This document shows positions 7,203-14,837 of a stretch of DNA of 14,837 nucleotides, piece by piece. The stretch comes from Tritrichomonas foetus (taxonomy: Eukaryota; Parabasalia; Tritrichomonadida; Tritrichomonadidae), in contig MLAK01001469.1 of assembly GCA_001839685.1 (NCBI GenBank), forward strand, positions 1 to 14,837. The letters are read 5' to 3'. Below the pieces are notes generated by a model. That model ran no database searches, was not told the origin of the DNA, and was given only the letters and a program-made list of their open reading frames with translations. The translations under genes and the position numbers were made by a program. How positions within the stretch are numbered: the stretch's first letter is position 1; each line of letters opens with the position of its first letter.

Positions 7203-8540
7203 ATGGAATGGCCTGATGACGAGAAATACGATGTTATCGCCTGCGGCACTGGCTTCAAAGAGTGCTTGTTGAGCGGTCTTCTTTCTGTTGCCGGAAAGAA
7301 AGTTTTACATGTCGATCGTAACGATTTCTATGGTGCTGAATGCGCTTCACTCAACATCACACAATTCTTCCAAAAGTTCTTCAACAAAGAACCACCCCAA
7401 GAACTTGGTCCAAACCGTGACTGGAACATTGATCTTATTCCAAAGTTCATCATGGCTGATGGCTTACTTGTTAAGGCCCTCATCCACACAAAGGTCAACG
7501 AATCATTGAACTTCCAACTCATCGCCGGTTCATACGTTTACAAGGACAAGAAGGTTGACAAGGTTCCATGCACAACTGCTGAAGCTCTTTCAACATCACT
7601 TGTCGGCTTCATGGAAAAGCGCCGTCTAAAGAACTTCCTCCAAGGTGTCAACGATTATGTCGAAGATCCAAAGAACGCCAAATACGCCAAAATCAAGAAT
7701 ATGACAGCCGAACAATACATGAAAGATTTCGGAATTGACTCAGCCACATCAGTCTTCATCGGCCACGCTATGGCTCTTGAACCAGATGACTCATACCTCC
7801 AACGCCCAGCCCAAGAACTCATCGACAAGATGACCCTTTATGGAAATTCAATCTGCAAGTTCAAGGACCAAAACTCACCATACCTCTACCCAATGTACGG
7901 TCTTGGTGACCTTCCACAAGCCTTCGCTCGTCTCTGCGCAGTTTGGGGTGGTACATACATGCTCAACACACCAGTCAACGAAATCATCATGGAGAATGGC
8001 AAGGCCGCCGGTATAGTCTCAGGCGAACACAAGGCCTATGCTCCAATCATCATTGGTGACCCATCATACTTCGCCAACATCCAAGGAAAGACAAAGGTTG
8101 TCGGAAAGATCGTCCGTGCCATCTGCCTTGTCAATCACCCAATCACAAGCATCAAGTCCAAGCAACCAATCGACTCCGCTAACATCATCATCCCACAAAG
8201 CGAAGTTGGCCGTAAGCACGATGTTTATGTTTGCTTCACATCATTCCAACAACGCGTTTGCCCAGACAAGTGGTATATCGCCCTCGTTTCAACATCTGTC
8301 GAGACATCCAACCCAGAGGCTGAACTCAAATCTGGTCTCGACCTCCTCGGTGCCATCGCCCACAAGGCTGTCACAGTTTCGGACGTTTATGAACCATGCA
8401 TCCCAGGATCACAAGATGGCTGCTACTGCTCATCCTCATACGACCCAACAACCCACTTCGAATCAACAATCGCAGAAGTTCTCAAGTTATATGAAGAAAT
8501 CATGGGCAAGCCAGTCGACTTCTCTGCCGACAAACAGTAA
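7203..8540 (+). CDS. GDI: Rab GDP-dissociation inhibitor
   Basis: A 445-residue RabGDI, which extracts prenylated GDP-bound Rab proteins from membranes and recycles them through the cytosol. The N-terminal signature YDVIACGTGFKECLLSG (9-25) followed by KVLHVDRNDFYG matches the GDI/REP fold, and Y43 corresponds to Rab-binding Y39 of bovine GDI. The middle segment SPYLYPMYGLGDLPQAFARL carries R243 (bovine R240), with D236 where bovine GDI has E233. The C-terminal CYCSSSYDPTTHFES segment and the ending near PVDF are typical. The length matches GDI rather than the longer REP (Rab escort protein). The ATG at 7203 is the first in frame and lies just after a good Inr. Codon use is strongly biased to ATC, CTC, AAG, CCA and CAA and differs from its neighbours, which suggests high expression. 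No signal peptide or membrane span is present. Confidence 0.97.
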   Translation: MEWPDDEKYDVIACGTGFKECLLSGLLSVAGKKVLHVDRNDFYGAECASLNITQFFQKFFNKEPPQELGPNRDWNIDLIPKFIMADGLLVKALIHTKVNESLNFQLIAGSYVYKDKKVDKVPCTTAEALSTSLVGFMEKRRLKNFLQGVNDYVEDPKNAKYAKIKNMTAEQYMKDFGIDSATSVFIGHAMALEPDDSYLQRPAQELIDKMTLYGNSICKFKDQNSPYLYPMYGLGDLPQAFARLCAVWGGTYMLNTPVNEIIMENGKAAGIVSGEHKAYAPIIIGDPSYFANIQGKTKVVGKIVRAICLVNHPITSIKSKQPIDSANIIIPQSEVGRKHDVYVCFTSFQQRVCPDKWYIALVSTSVETSNPEAELKSGLDLLGAIAHKAVTVSDVYEPCIPGSQDGCYCSSSYDPTTHFESTIAEVLKLYEEIMGKPVDFSADKQ

Positions 8541-8541
8541 A
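8538..8541 (+). promoter_or_regulatory. TAAA poly(A) signal overlapping the GDI stop
   Basis: The stop TAA is followed by A, making TAAA, as in the TM9SF gene. The following sequence is T-rich. The role is inferred from trichomonad 3'-end rules. Confidence 0.4.
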
Positions 8542-8894
8542 TTTTCCGTTCTATTACAATATTACTTCTTTCTTTTTATTCTTTGCTGAAACTTTGTACT
8601 TTTTGTCGCTATTTTTTTCAATTTTGTGTGGTTTTCAAATGTGATGTGACTTTGGGGAAATCCGGCGAAATACACAACCCACGAGTCAGCATGTTCGAGT
8701 TTAAGTTGCCTTTTTATGAGGCCTTTTTTATAAAAATTATGTCTTTGTAGGTAATTTTTTTTATTCCATTTTTGTTCAAAGCGATCGTTTATAATGCAAA
8801 AAAGAATGAAGATTATGGGAATAATGTTTATTAATAATAAAAATAATAAAATATCACAAAAAAACAAACAATAAAATATTAGCTTGAGTTACAT
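8541..8894. other. Convergent intergenic region, GDI and giant gene 3' ends
   Basis: Both flanking genes end here, from opposite strands. The sequence is T-rich after GDI and A/T-rich near 8820-8880. A minus-strand open frame (8867-8562) lacks any ATG at its head, begins at TTG and is rejected. No tRNA or other RNA gene could be supported. Confidence 0.6.
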
Positions 8895-11800
8895 TCAGTC
8901 TGATTGAATATCTGAAATACTGGAAACTTTTTCAAGTTCTACATTGGGTCGCTTGCTTGTTGTTTGGTCAAAGTCTTTCGATGTGACTAAGTTTGATTGA
9001 AGTGTGGAAACGTTTGAGAGTGAAGATGTTTTGCTTTCTTGAGCAGAATTTTTAGAGACTCTAACTTTCTTCCTTCTTTTGGATTTTTCGCCATTACCAC
9101 TGCTTTCCGCGAATTCCGAAGAATGAAGATCATTTGGATTCGACTCTATATTTGAAATTGATGAAGTAGTGATATTGGATTTGGTTAAGTTGGATTCATT
9201 TATGTTTGAAAACGTCATTTGGGATAAATCTGTATGTGATTTTTCTTGGCTTACTTTGGAGCCAGATGATGCAATATATGAACCAAATTCTTTAGATGGG
9301 AAATCAACATCTTGTGAAATATGGGAAAGGTTTTGATCATTTAATTGACTATTGATTCCTGATAAAGAAACACTGGAGTTTCCAGTAGATTCTTTCTTCA
9401 CTTTCTTCTTTATTCGTCGTGTTGTTGTGTTACCATCAGATGATAAAGAAGCTGAAGATGATGAAGAATATGAATTTTCCATATTTTTCACTTTTTTCAC
9501 ACGAATTTTTCTTCGTGAAGAATCGGAACTTTCGTGTTCATCATCTTTCATGAGCTTCGAAGATGAATGAGATTTATGAGAAGAATGCTCTGAACTTTGT
9601 TCTTGTGGCTGCTCTTTTTGCCTTTTGCTCTTTGAAGAAGAAGAGCTCATCACGGAAGAATGATGTTTGGAATGATGCAAACGGTTAGAATTTTCCTCTG
9701 TTAGTTTATTTGATGAGTGTTCTTTTAATTCTTCATCAATTTGTGATCCCTTCAGTTGTGATTTGCTGTTCTCCAAGAAAGTTAAATGCAAAGAAGATGA
9801 GGAAGAAGAATCGTTTGTATCAATCATATCAAGATTCTTCTTTAAAGAAGAAAGTGATGAAGAGATATCTATAGAAGCCAAACTTGAAGACTTTTCATCT
9901 ACAACTTCTACTTCTTCTTTCATTAATTTTTGTTGTTTTGGTTGTTGCTGTATTGAATGGTGTGAAGAAGATGCATCGCTTTTTGTACTTTTTCTGCTTC
10001 TTTTGGATGAAGAAGAAGAAAAGCTTGCATCTTTGATTTTTGATGAAGAATGATGTTTTTCTACTTTTTCATCATTAACAGGTTGGTTTTGTTCAAAATC
10101 ATTTACAACTCTTTCAACAACATTTCCCTCTACTTCATTTTCATCTTTTGGTTGAATTTCTTGTTTTTGTTTTGATTTGCCTTTCTTGTTTCTATGAGTA
10201 GAAGAGTCGGTAGATTTTAAGAAAAGTCTTGATGGTTTCAAAGTTATCGGTTTCAAAGGAACATCTATGCTAGATGACTCAGTACTAATTAACATATCTC
10301 TCAAAGAATCAAAACTTGTTGTATCAGTTGATTTTTCATTATTCCAAACATTGGGTAGAACAACATCTTTAATTTCAAGTGGAGTATGTTCTCTTTTCGG
10401 TGACGTCAAGCATGATGTTCGATCTGGGGTGTTTTGAACTGATGCTTGAATTGTTTTATTCACTTTTGGTGAATTTTCAAGTTTAAATGTAAACAATGGA
10501 GGTCTTTCAATATCTTCCGTACTTATCCAGGCATTTGAACGTGGTGTTTCTGCTTGAGAAGCAATTGTATTAGTTTTTGGTGTTGTGAAACCAGAAACAA
10601 CTCGTTCAACTGGTAAATCAATACTTGAGTCAGTTTCAATATCAAATGTCGAACTTGTACTTATGTTGCTGAATGAAGCATTGACAGAAATATCTTTCTT
10701 ACTGTGAATACTTTTAACACTTGGAACACTTTTTTCACTATTCTTACTCTTGGCACTATGAATACTATTGTGATCTCGAGGAGTGTTTTGACTTTTAGTC
10801 CCACTTTTACCACTTTTGGTACTATGAAAACTCGGTTCTTCACGAATACTTGTGAATTCACTTTTTGAGCTCTTGCTCTTATTACTCTTGGAACTTCGAA
10901 TACTTGGTTCTTCTTTGATGCTTGAACTTTCCTTTTTATCACTTCTTGAGCTTTTAGTACTGTGAACACTTGGTTCCTCTTTAACATTGCTTTCACTTTG
11001 TGCGCTTTTTCCACTTTTTTCACTGTGTATGCTTGGTTCTTCTCTTGTTCTACTGCTTTTACTCTTTCCACTCTTTGTGCTCTGGATACTTGGTTCTTCT
11101 TTGACACTACTTTCACTTTTAGCACTTTTAGCGCTTTTTCCACTTTTAGAACTCTGAAGACTTGGTTCTTCTTTAATGCTAGCTTCACTCTTATTACTTC
11201 TGCTTGCGCCTCTGCTTTTAATGCTGCTTTCGCTTTTTAATGAAACACTCTCATTTATACTTTCAGATTGTGACTTCTTTGCGAGCGATTCATGTGAACG
11301 TTCAGGAAGATGCTGAAGTTGTTCAATTTCTCCTTCTTCACTGTACTGTTGACTATGTTGATGACTATATTGTTTACTGCTGTGTATGGTTTCATAGATA
11401 TCCTCTTCCTCTTCTTCAAGAGACACTTTCCCTGCTCTTTCATGTAGATCATATCGCTCTTCTTCTTCTTGATTAGCATTTGAGGTTTCATGCTTGTAAG
11501 AAATTTTATCTTCTGCACTTGAGTAGCTTGATTTTCCTTGACTTTCTTCTTCTTCAGATTTACTTGTTTCTTCCAGAATGTCTTCTTCTTCATCAGATTT
11601 GCCTGGTTCTTCAAGATATTCTTCTTGATATCTATCAGAAGATTTATCGTGGATTTTTTCTTCAGAAGTATTATTGACTGATTTGTTCGCATTATATACA
11701 TCTTCCGCTTCTTTGCGTTGATCTTGCTGGATCGAATCTATTGATTTAGCATCTTTCTTTGAGTGAGAAGTGCCAGATTTGCTACTTATACTGCTACTAT

Positions 11801-14426
11801 GAATGCTATGTTCATTTCCAGGATCAATATAAGAACTGGATCTTGATGAAATAGCAGAAGATTTTCTTGATGAAACAGGTGTTGTTGTTTTAGAAGGAAC
11901 TGGTGTAGATGACTTTGAAGAAACAGGAGTTGCATTTGGTGTTGAAAGTGGTGTAGCCATTGAGGATGATGTAGCTGAAGCTGTTGATGAAACATTGTCG
12001 GATTGTTGAGTTGAAGAAGCTGCAGATGATTTTGTCGATGAACTCGCAGATAATTTAACAGACTCTGAAGCTGATAAATGGGCTGAACGACCTGAGGATG
12101 ATGTTAAATGCTTTGGTTTCTTGCTGCTGCTCTGACTATATGATTGTGAATAATCTTTATTTTCATCAGATGAATAAGTTTCCAATAATTCATCAGAATC
12201 TTCCTCTTCTTCTTCCTCTTTCTTAATGAAACGAGAGTCAGCGTCATCTGTTGGAACAAACAATGAACTATTCATACTCCAATTCGATAAATCATCATTA
12301 TCCAGCATTCTCCTTTGTACTCCTTGACGGGCCTGATTTGTAACTTTCTTTTCAATTGGTGAAGCTTCAATGATGTTTGAATTTGCAGTACTACTTTGAG
12401 AATGTTGCGGAGTTGTTTTGCTACTACTAGTTTTCCTTGCACGAATGTGTGGAGTTCGTTTAACAGAAGAAGGCATACTTCCAGATGCTTGACCAGAAGA
12501 AATATGAGACATATTTTTAGAAGGAGTTGAATTAGTTGGTATTGAATGCGAACTTGATGAAGCATTTTCATTTAACTCTTCGGAATAACTCGATTTTTCT
12601 TCATTTTCTGGCCCATTGTCTTCTTTTCTGTCACTTGATTCTTTTTGTTCGTTTTCTTCGATTTGATCACTTCCTTCATGACCCTCTTGAGAATGATCTG
12701 ATTGAGAGAGATTTTCACTTAATTCTTCTTCTTTTAGATTTGTTTTGATTTCTGAATCCATTGTATTTACGTTTATTTCGTTTTTGTTAATTTCGTTTAT
12801 TGATTTGTTTGATTTTGATGATTTTGAAACTGCTGTAGATGCTTTTGATGTTTTCGAAGCAGATGAAAGAATCTTACTTTCAATACTAGACACTTGATTT
12901 AACAAGTTATCAATATTTTCATCATCTTCGTTTCTTGAATCAGATTTTTTAACAAACTTTCTCTTTCTACTATCGTTTGATAAAATAACTTCAGTTGGTA
13001 AATCGAAAAATGAAAGTGAATCATCAACTGTATGATGTGAGCTTTCATCATTTTCTTCATATTCATGATATTCATCTTGTTCTTCTGGATCTAATGCTAC
13101 ATTTCTTTCTCTTCCGAACAATGATATATCAGAAAATGCAACTTCAGATGCAAATTGATGTTTGTTTCGAACTTCAATACCTTTAGGCGAAGGTTCGTTT
13201 TGTGGAACAAATGAATCTGAAATGAATGAAGCATTTAAAGAAGAATTGGTCTTTCGAGTTAATTTTTCTTTATCTTGTCTTTTTACACGTATTAAACGTC
13301 TACCTGATGCAGAAATGTAAACATTTTTATATTTCGATACAGGAGTATGTGTGTGCTGCCTATGATGATGATGTCTATGCTTGGAATAAGAAGAATAATC
13401 ATAATCTTCTTCTTCTTCCTCCTCTTCTTCGAAAAAGTCTTCCTCCTCTTCTTCTTCTTCAAGCTCATCTAAATATAAATCTTCTAAAAATTCTTCTTCT
13501 TCATCCAAGTAAAATTCTTCTTCCTCTTCCTCTTCTTCAAAAAATTCTTCATCTATATTTGCTTCTCGCTTCATAATTTCGTTTGCATTTTCATTGTTTT
13601 CTGGTTTAGAGAGAAATCCATTCTTTAACAAATTTTGGAATTGTTCTCCATTTATGTCAGTTGGTAAAGTCACATAGTCATAAGAATAATCGTTTTCATT
13701 ATCAATTTCACCTTGTTGAAAAGCATTCAATTCTTGAACAACTAAATTTTTAGGTTGCTTCTTTGGTTCGTTTTTAGATTCCATATGAATAACATCTGAT
13801 ATGACAGGTTTTGTTGGCGTGTATTTAATTTCACCCAATTTACTTTCAGATGATGAACTTTCAGTACTAGTCAAAGGCGCATTAATAATCATTTTTGGAA
13901 TTTCGATCATTGGTTTCTTTTTGAGCGGCGATTGACCATTTTTAGGGGATTCAACTTTTTCTTTGCGAGGTTGCGTCTTTCGTAAATTTGGTGATTTCCT
14001 GCTTGGCTGAGCTAAAGATAAAGTTCCAGTAAATTTCCTTGTTCCTTCAGGCCTCTGCCTTCTGGCGCGAACTTTTCTGGGTGCTGATGAGGATGTTGTT
14101 GAAGAAGAATTTGATAATTTTAATGGGTCTGTAATTTTCTGTCTTGGAATCAACAATCTGGGTGGCGATTTTTTACGATCGGGTGAAACAGGAACCATTT
14201 CTACTGTTGATTTATGATTATTGAATTCTTTCATGTATTGTTCGTCGCTAGTAGATTCAGACAAAGGGGATGTAATATAACGATTCGGAATATGAATTTG
14301 AATTGGCGTCGCTCGAGGTGGTGAGCCTTTTCTAGAGCTCGAAGGCGAAACTTTTTTCGGTGTAATATCGGATGTCGTTGGGTCGAGGTATAAGTCTTTA
14401 TCTGCTGACCTTTTTCTTCCTCGCAT
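8895..14426 (-). CDS. Giant serine/glutamate-rich low-complexity protein, function unknown
   Basis: An 1843-residue protein with no recognised catalytic domain, predicted largely disordered. Residues 1-200 are basic with many SP/TP sites (for example KKSPPR and RKGSPPR). Residues about 290-344 form a very acidic block with aromatic residues, followed by a His-rich stretch (KHRHHHHRQHTHT). Most of the rest is Ser-rich with Lys or Glu clusters, resembling CK2-type phosphorylation targets. Residues about 1085-1245 contain KEEPS repeats. A basic RRxxxRVKK-like motif recurs at about 375, 1637, 1668 and 1782. There is no signal peptide or membrane span. The charge pattern suggests a nuclear or cytoskeletal scaffold, but this is inference only. 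The ATG at 14426 is the first in frame, and no clear TCA initiator lies just upstream. The frame stays open for 5.5 kb, which strongly supports a real gene despite the simple composition. Confidence 0.88.
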   Translation of the reverse strand: MRGRKRSADKDLYLDPTTSDITPKKVSPSSSRKGSPPRATPIQIHIPNRYITSPLSESTSDEQYMKEFNNHKSTVEMVPVSPDRKKSPPRLLIPRQKITDPLKLSNSSSTTSSSAPRKVRARRQRPEGTRKFTGTLSLAQPSRKSPNLRKTQPRKEKVESPKNGQSPLKKKPMIEIPKMIINAPLTSTESSSSESKLGEIKYTPTKPVISDVIHMESKNEPKKQPKNLVVQELNAFQQGEIDNENDYSYDYVTLPTDINGEQFQNLLKNGFLSKPENNENANEIMKREANIDEEFFEEEEEEEEFYLDEEEEFLEDLYLDELEEEEEEEDFFEEEEEEEEDYDYSSYSKHRHHHHRQHTHTPVSKYKNVYISASGRRLIRVKRQDKEKLTRKTNSSLNASFISDSFVPQNEPSPKGIEVRNKHQFASEVAFSDISLFGRERNVALDPEEQDEYHEYEENDESSHHTVDDSLSFFDLPTEVILSNDSRKRKFVKKSDSRNEDDENIDNLLNQVSSIESKILSSASKTSKASTAVSKSSKSNKSINEINKNEINVNTMDSEIKTNLKEEELSENLSQSDHSQEGHEGSDQIEENEQKESSDRKEDNGPENEEKSSYSEELNENASSSSHSIPTNSTPSKNMSHISSGQASGSMPSSVKRTPHIRARKTSSSKTTPQHSQSSTANSNIIEASPIEKKVTNQARQGVQRRMLDNDDLSNWSMNSSLFVPTDDADSRFIKKEEEEEEDSDELLETYSSDENKDYSQSYSQSSSKKPKHLTSSSGRSAHLSASESVKLSASSSTKSSAASSTQQSDNVSSTASATSSSMATPLSTPNATPVSSKSSTPVPSKTTTPVSSRKSSAISSRSSSYIDPGNEHSIHSSSISSKSGTSHSKKDAKSIDSIQQDQRKEAEDVYNANKSVNNTSEEKIHDKSSDRYQEEYLEEPGKSDEEEDILEETSKSEEEESQGKSSYSSAEDKISYKHETSNANQEEEERYDLHERAGKVSLEEEEEDIYETIHSSKQYSHQHSQQYSEEGEIEQLQHLPERSHESLAKKSQSESINESVSLKSESSIKSRGASRSNKSEASIKEEPSLQSSKSGKSAKSAKSESSVKEEPSIQSTKSGKSKSSRTREEPSIHSEKSGKSAQSESNVKEEPSVHSTKSSRSDKKESSSIKEEPSIRSSKSNKSKSSKSEFTSIREEPSFHSTKSGKSGTKSQNTPRDHNSIHSAKSKNSEKSVPSVKSIHSKKDISVNASFSNISTSSTFDIETDSSIDLPVERVVSGFTTPKTNTIASQAETPRSNAWISTEDIERPPLFTFKLENSPKVNKTIQASVQNTPDRTSCLTSPKREHTPLEIKDVVLPNVWNNEKSTDTTSFDSLRDMLISTESSSIDVPLKPITLKPSRLFLKSTDSSTHRNKKGKSKQKQEIQPKDENEVEGNVVERVVNDFEQNQPVNDEKVEKHHSSSKIKDASFSSSSSKRSRKSTKSDASSSHHSIQQQPKQQKLMKEEVEVVDEKSSSLASIDISSSLSSLKKNLDMIDTNDSSSSSSLHLTFLENSKSQLKGSQIDEELKEHSSNKLTEENSNRLHHSKHHSSVMSSSSSKSKRQKEQPQEQSSEHSSHKSHSSSKLMKDDEHESSDSSRRKIRVKKVKNMENSYSSSSSASLSSDGNTTTRRIKKKVKKESTGNSSVSLSGINSQLNDQNLSHISQDVDFPSKEFGSYIASSGSKVSQEKSHTDLSQMTFSNINESNLTKSNITTSSISNIESNPNDLHSSEFAESSGNGEKSKRRKKVRVSKNSAQESKTSSLSNVSTLQSNLVTSKDFDQTTSKRPNVELEKVSSISDIQSD
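10690..11200 (-). repeat. Tandem KEEPS-type coding repeats
   Basis: Six units share the core (K/R)EEPS(I/V/L/F)(Q/H/R)S(T/S/E)KS and are spaced 19-24 residues apart. They are followed by two decayed units (SIHSAKS and SIHSKKD). Between cores lie SGKS and SKS runs. At the DNA level the repeat shows as recurring cttggttcttc-like blocks. The spacing varies and the codons differ, so the array is old enough to have diverged while the protein core was kept. Confidence 0.85.
13390..13560 (-). repeat. GAA/GAG-rich tract coding a poly-Glu block
   Basis: On the plus strand this is a run of ttc and ctc triplets. It codes an acidic stretch with two similar parts, each having FF followed by eight Glu, separated by FYLDEEEEFLEDLYLDEL. 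Triplet slippage is a likely origin of the length. Confidence 0.85.
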
Positions 14427-14815
14427 AGAAAAAAATAGACGTTAATAAACGTTGTATATTATAAATTTATATTATTTTTATTGAATTTTCATTCATCACA
14501 ATTATTTTCATTGAATTCGAAACTGATGTACATTCAATTATCATCATCATAATATTATGATGATTATGTATAAAATAAATATGTGAAAAAATCACTTGTC
14601 TCATTGATAAATCAATCACCACTTGAAGGTGGCTCCACTAGATCAGCTCTGTACGTTTACTTTAACTTTATTGAATAAATGTAAAATGATTTGGATTTCT
14701 TTTCTAACAAACTGATATAATATGGCATTAATATATTGTAGTAGATATGAATTAACTTGATAAATAATGTTTGAAACAATTTATTTTGCGACTATCAATT
14801 AATTAATGGTGTTAA
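14427..14815. other. Upstream region of the giant gene to the right-end repeat
   Basis: AT-rich, without a supported gene. It contains a 22-base perfect palindrome (14543-14564). A small dyad lies near 14618-14631 (CCAC and GTGG arms). No clear trichomonad initiator is seen in the 60 bases before the ATG at 14426. Confidence 0.55.
14543..14564. promoter_or_regulatory. 22-base perfect palindrome upstream of the giant gene
   Basis: ATCATCAT and ATGATGAT flank the self-complementary AATATT, giving an 11-base arm on each side. It lies 117 bases upstream of the minus-strand start codon. It may be a dimeric factor site or a cruciform; no known element is matched. Confidence 0.4.
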
Positions 14816-14837
14816 CCTCCTATATGAAAGGTTTACA
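14816..14837. repeat. Inverted copy of the left-end repeat, cut by the window end
   Basis: These 22 bases are the exact reverse complement of 55-76. The copy runs off the window after the first arm of the palindrome, so the rest of the element presumably lies beyond the end. The two copies face outward in inverted orientation. The simplest reading is that the assembled sequence stops in a high-copy repeat at both ends. Confidence 0.75.

Noticed and set aside
8680..8720. Possible tRNA or Pol III gene because of a GTTCGAGTT stretch followed by a T-run
   Set aside because: The flanks do not pair as a T-arm, no A box or acceptor stem could be drawn, and the last base of the B box does not fit.
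8562..8867. Minus-strand open frame of 101 codons between GDI and the giant gene
   Set aside because: It starts at TTG with no ATG nearby and lies in the convergent 3' region. Its hydrophobic start reflects T/A-rich DNA.
10661..11188. Second minus-strand open frame of 175 codons inside the giant gene
   Set aside because: It is an out-of-frame reading of the EEPS repeat array; its own repeats follow from the DNA repeat. The 1843-codon frame is the real one.
10740..11200. CRISPR-like array from regularly recurring blocks
   Set aside because: The repeats lie inside a continuous coding frame, vary in spacing and sequence, and the genome is eukaryotic.
1..14837. Whole window as a Maverick/Polinton-like element, given inverted repeats at both ends and about 15 kb length
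   Set aside because: No integrase, DNA polymerase B, packaging ATPase or capsid genes are present. The content is ordinary eukaryotic housekeeping genes, and the shared end sequence is short.

Overview
The window looks like a piece of a parabasalid (trichomonad) protist nuclear genome. It is AT-rich and carries five long single-exon genes with no visible introns. One is a small trichomonad-style Myb protein. Upstream sequences resemble the short-5'UTR TCA+1 initiator (Inr) of Trichomonas vaginalis, and two stop codons overlap TAAA, the trichomonad poly(A) signal. Tritrichomonas or a close relative is plausible, but the species cannot be fixed from sequence reading alone.

Layout, left to right. 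Positions 1-76 hold the edge of a repeated element that includes a long imperfect palindrome. Next come four plus-strand genes: a two-repeat Myb DNA-binding protein (472-1038), a TM9SF/EMP70 nonaspanin (1484-3202), the RNA helicase UPF1 (3763-6180) and a Rab GDP-dissociation inhibitor (7203-8540). Facing them on the minus strand is a very large serine- and glutamate-rich protein of unknown function (14426-8895, 1843 aa). The last 22 bases (14816-14837) are an inverted copy of 55-76, so the same element borders both ends. The contig probably breaks at copies of a dispersed repeat.

The four plus-strand genes are conserved housekeeping or regulatory genes: transcription control, endomembrane cargo sorting, nonsense-mediated decay and Rab recycling. 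GDI and TM9SF both act in vesicle traffic, but nothing shows a functional cluster or operon; each gene has its own upstream region. I see no clear novel multi-gene system. The items most worth a second look are the terminal repeat with its RNA-like hairpin, the serine-rich giant with its EEPS repeats and recurring basic motif, the UPF1 deviations, and short palindromes and repeats upstream of UPF1, GDI and the giant gene.
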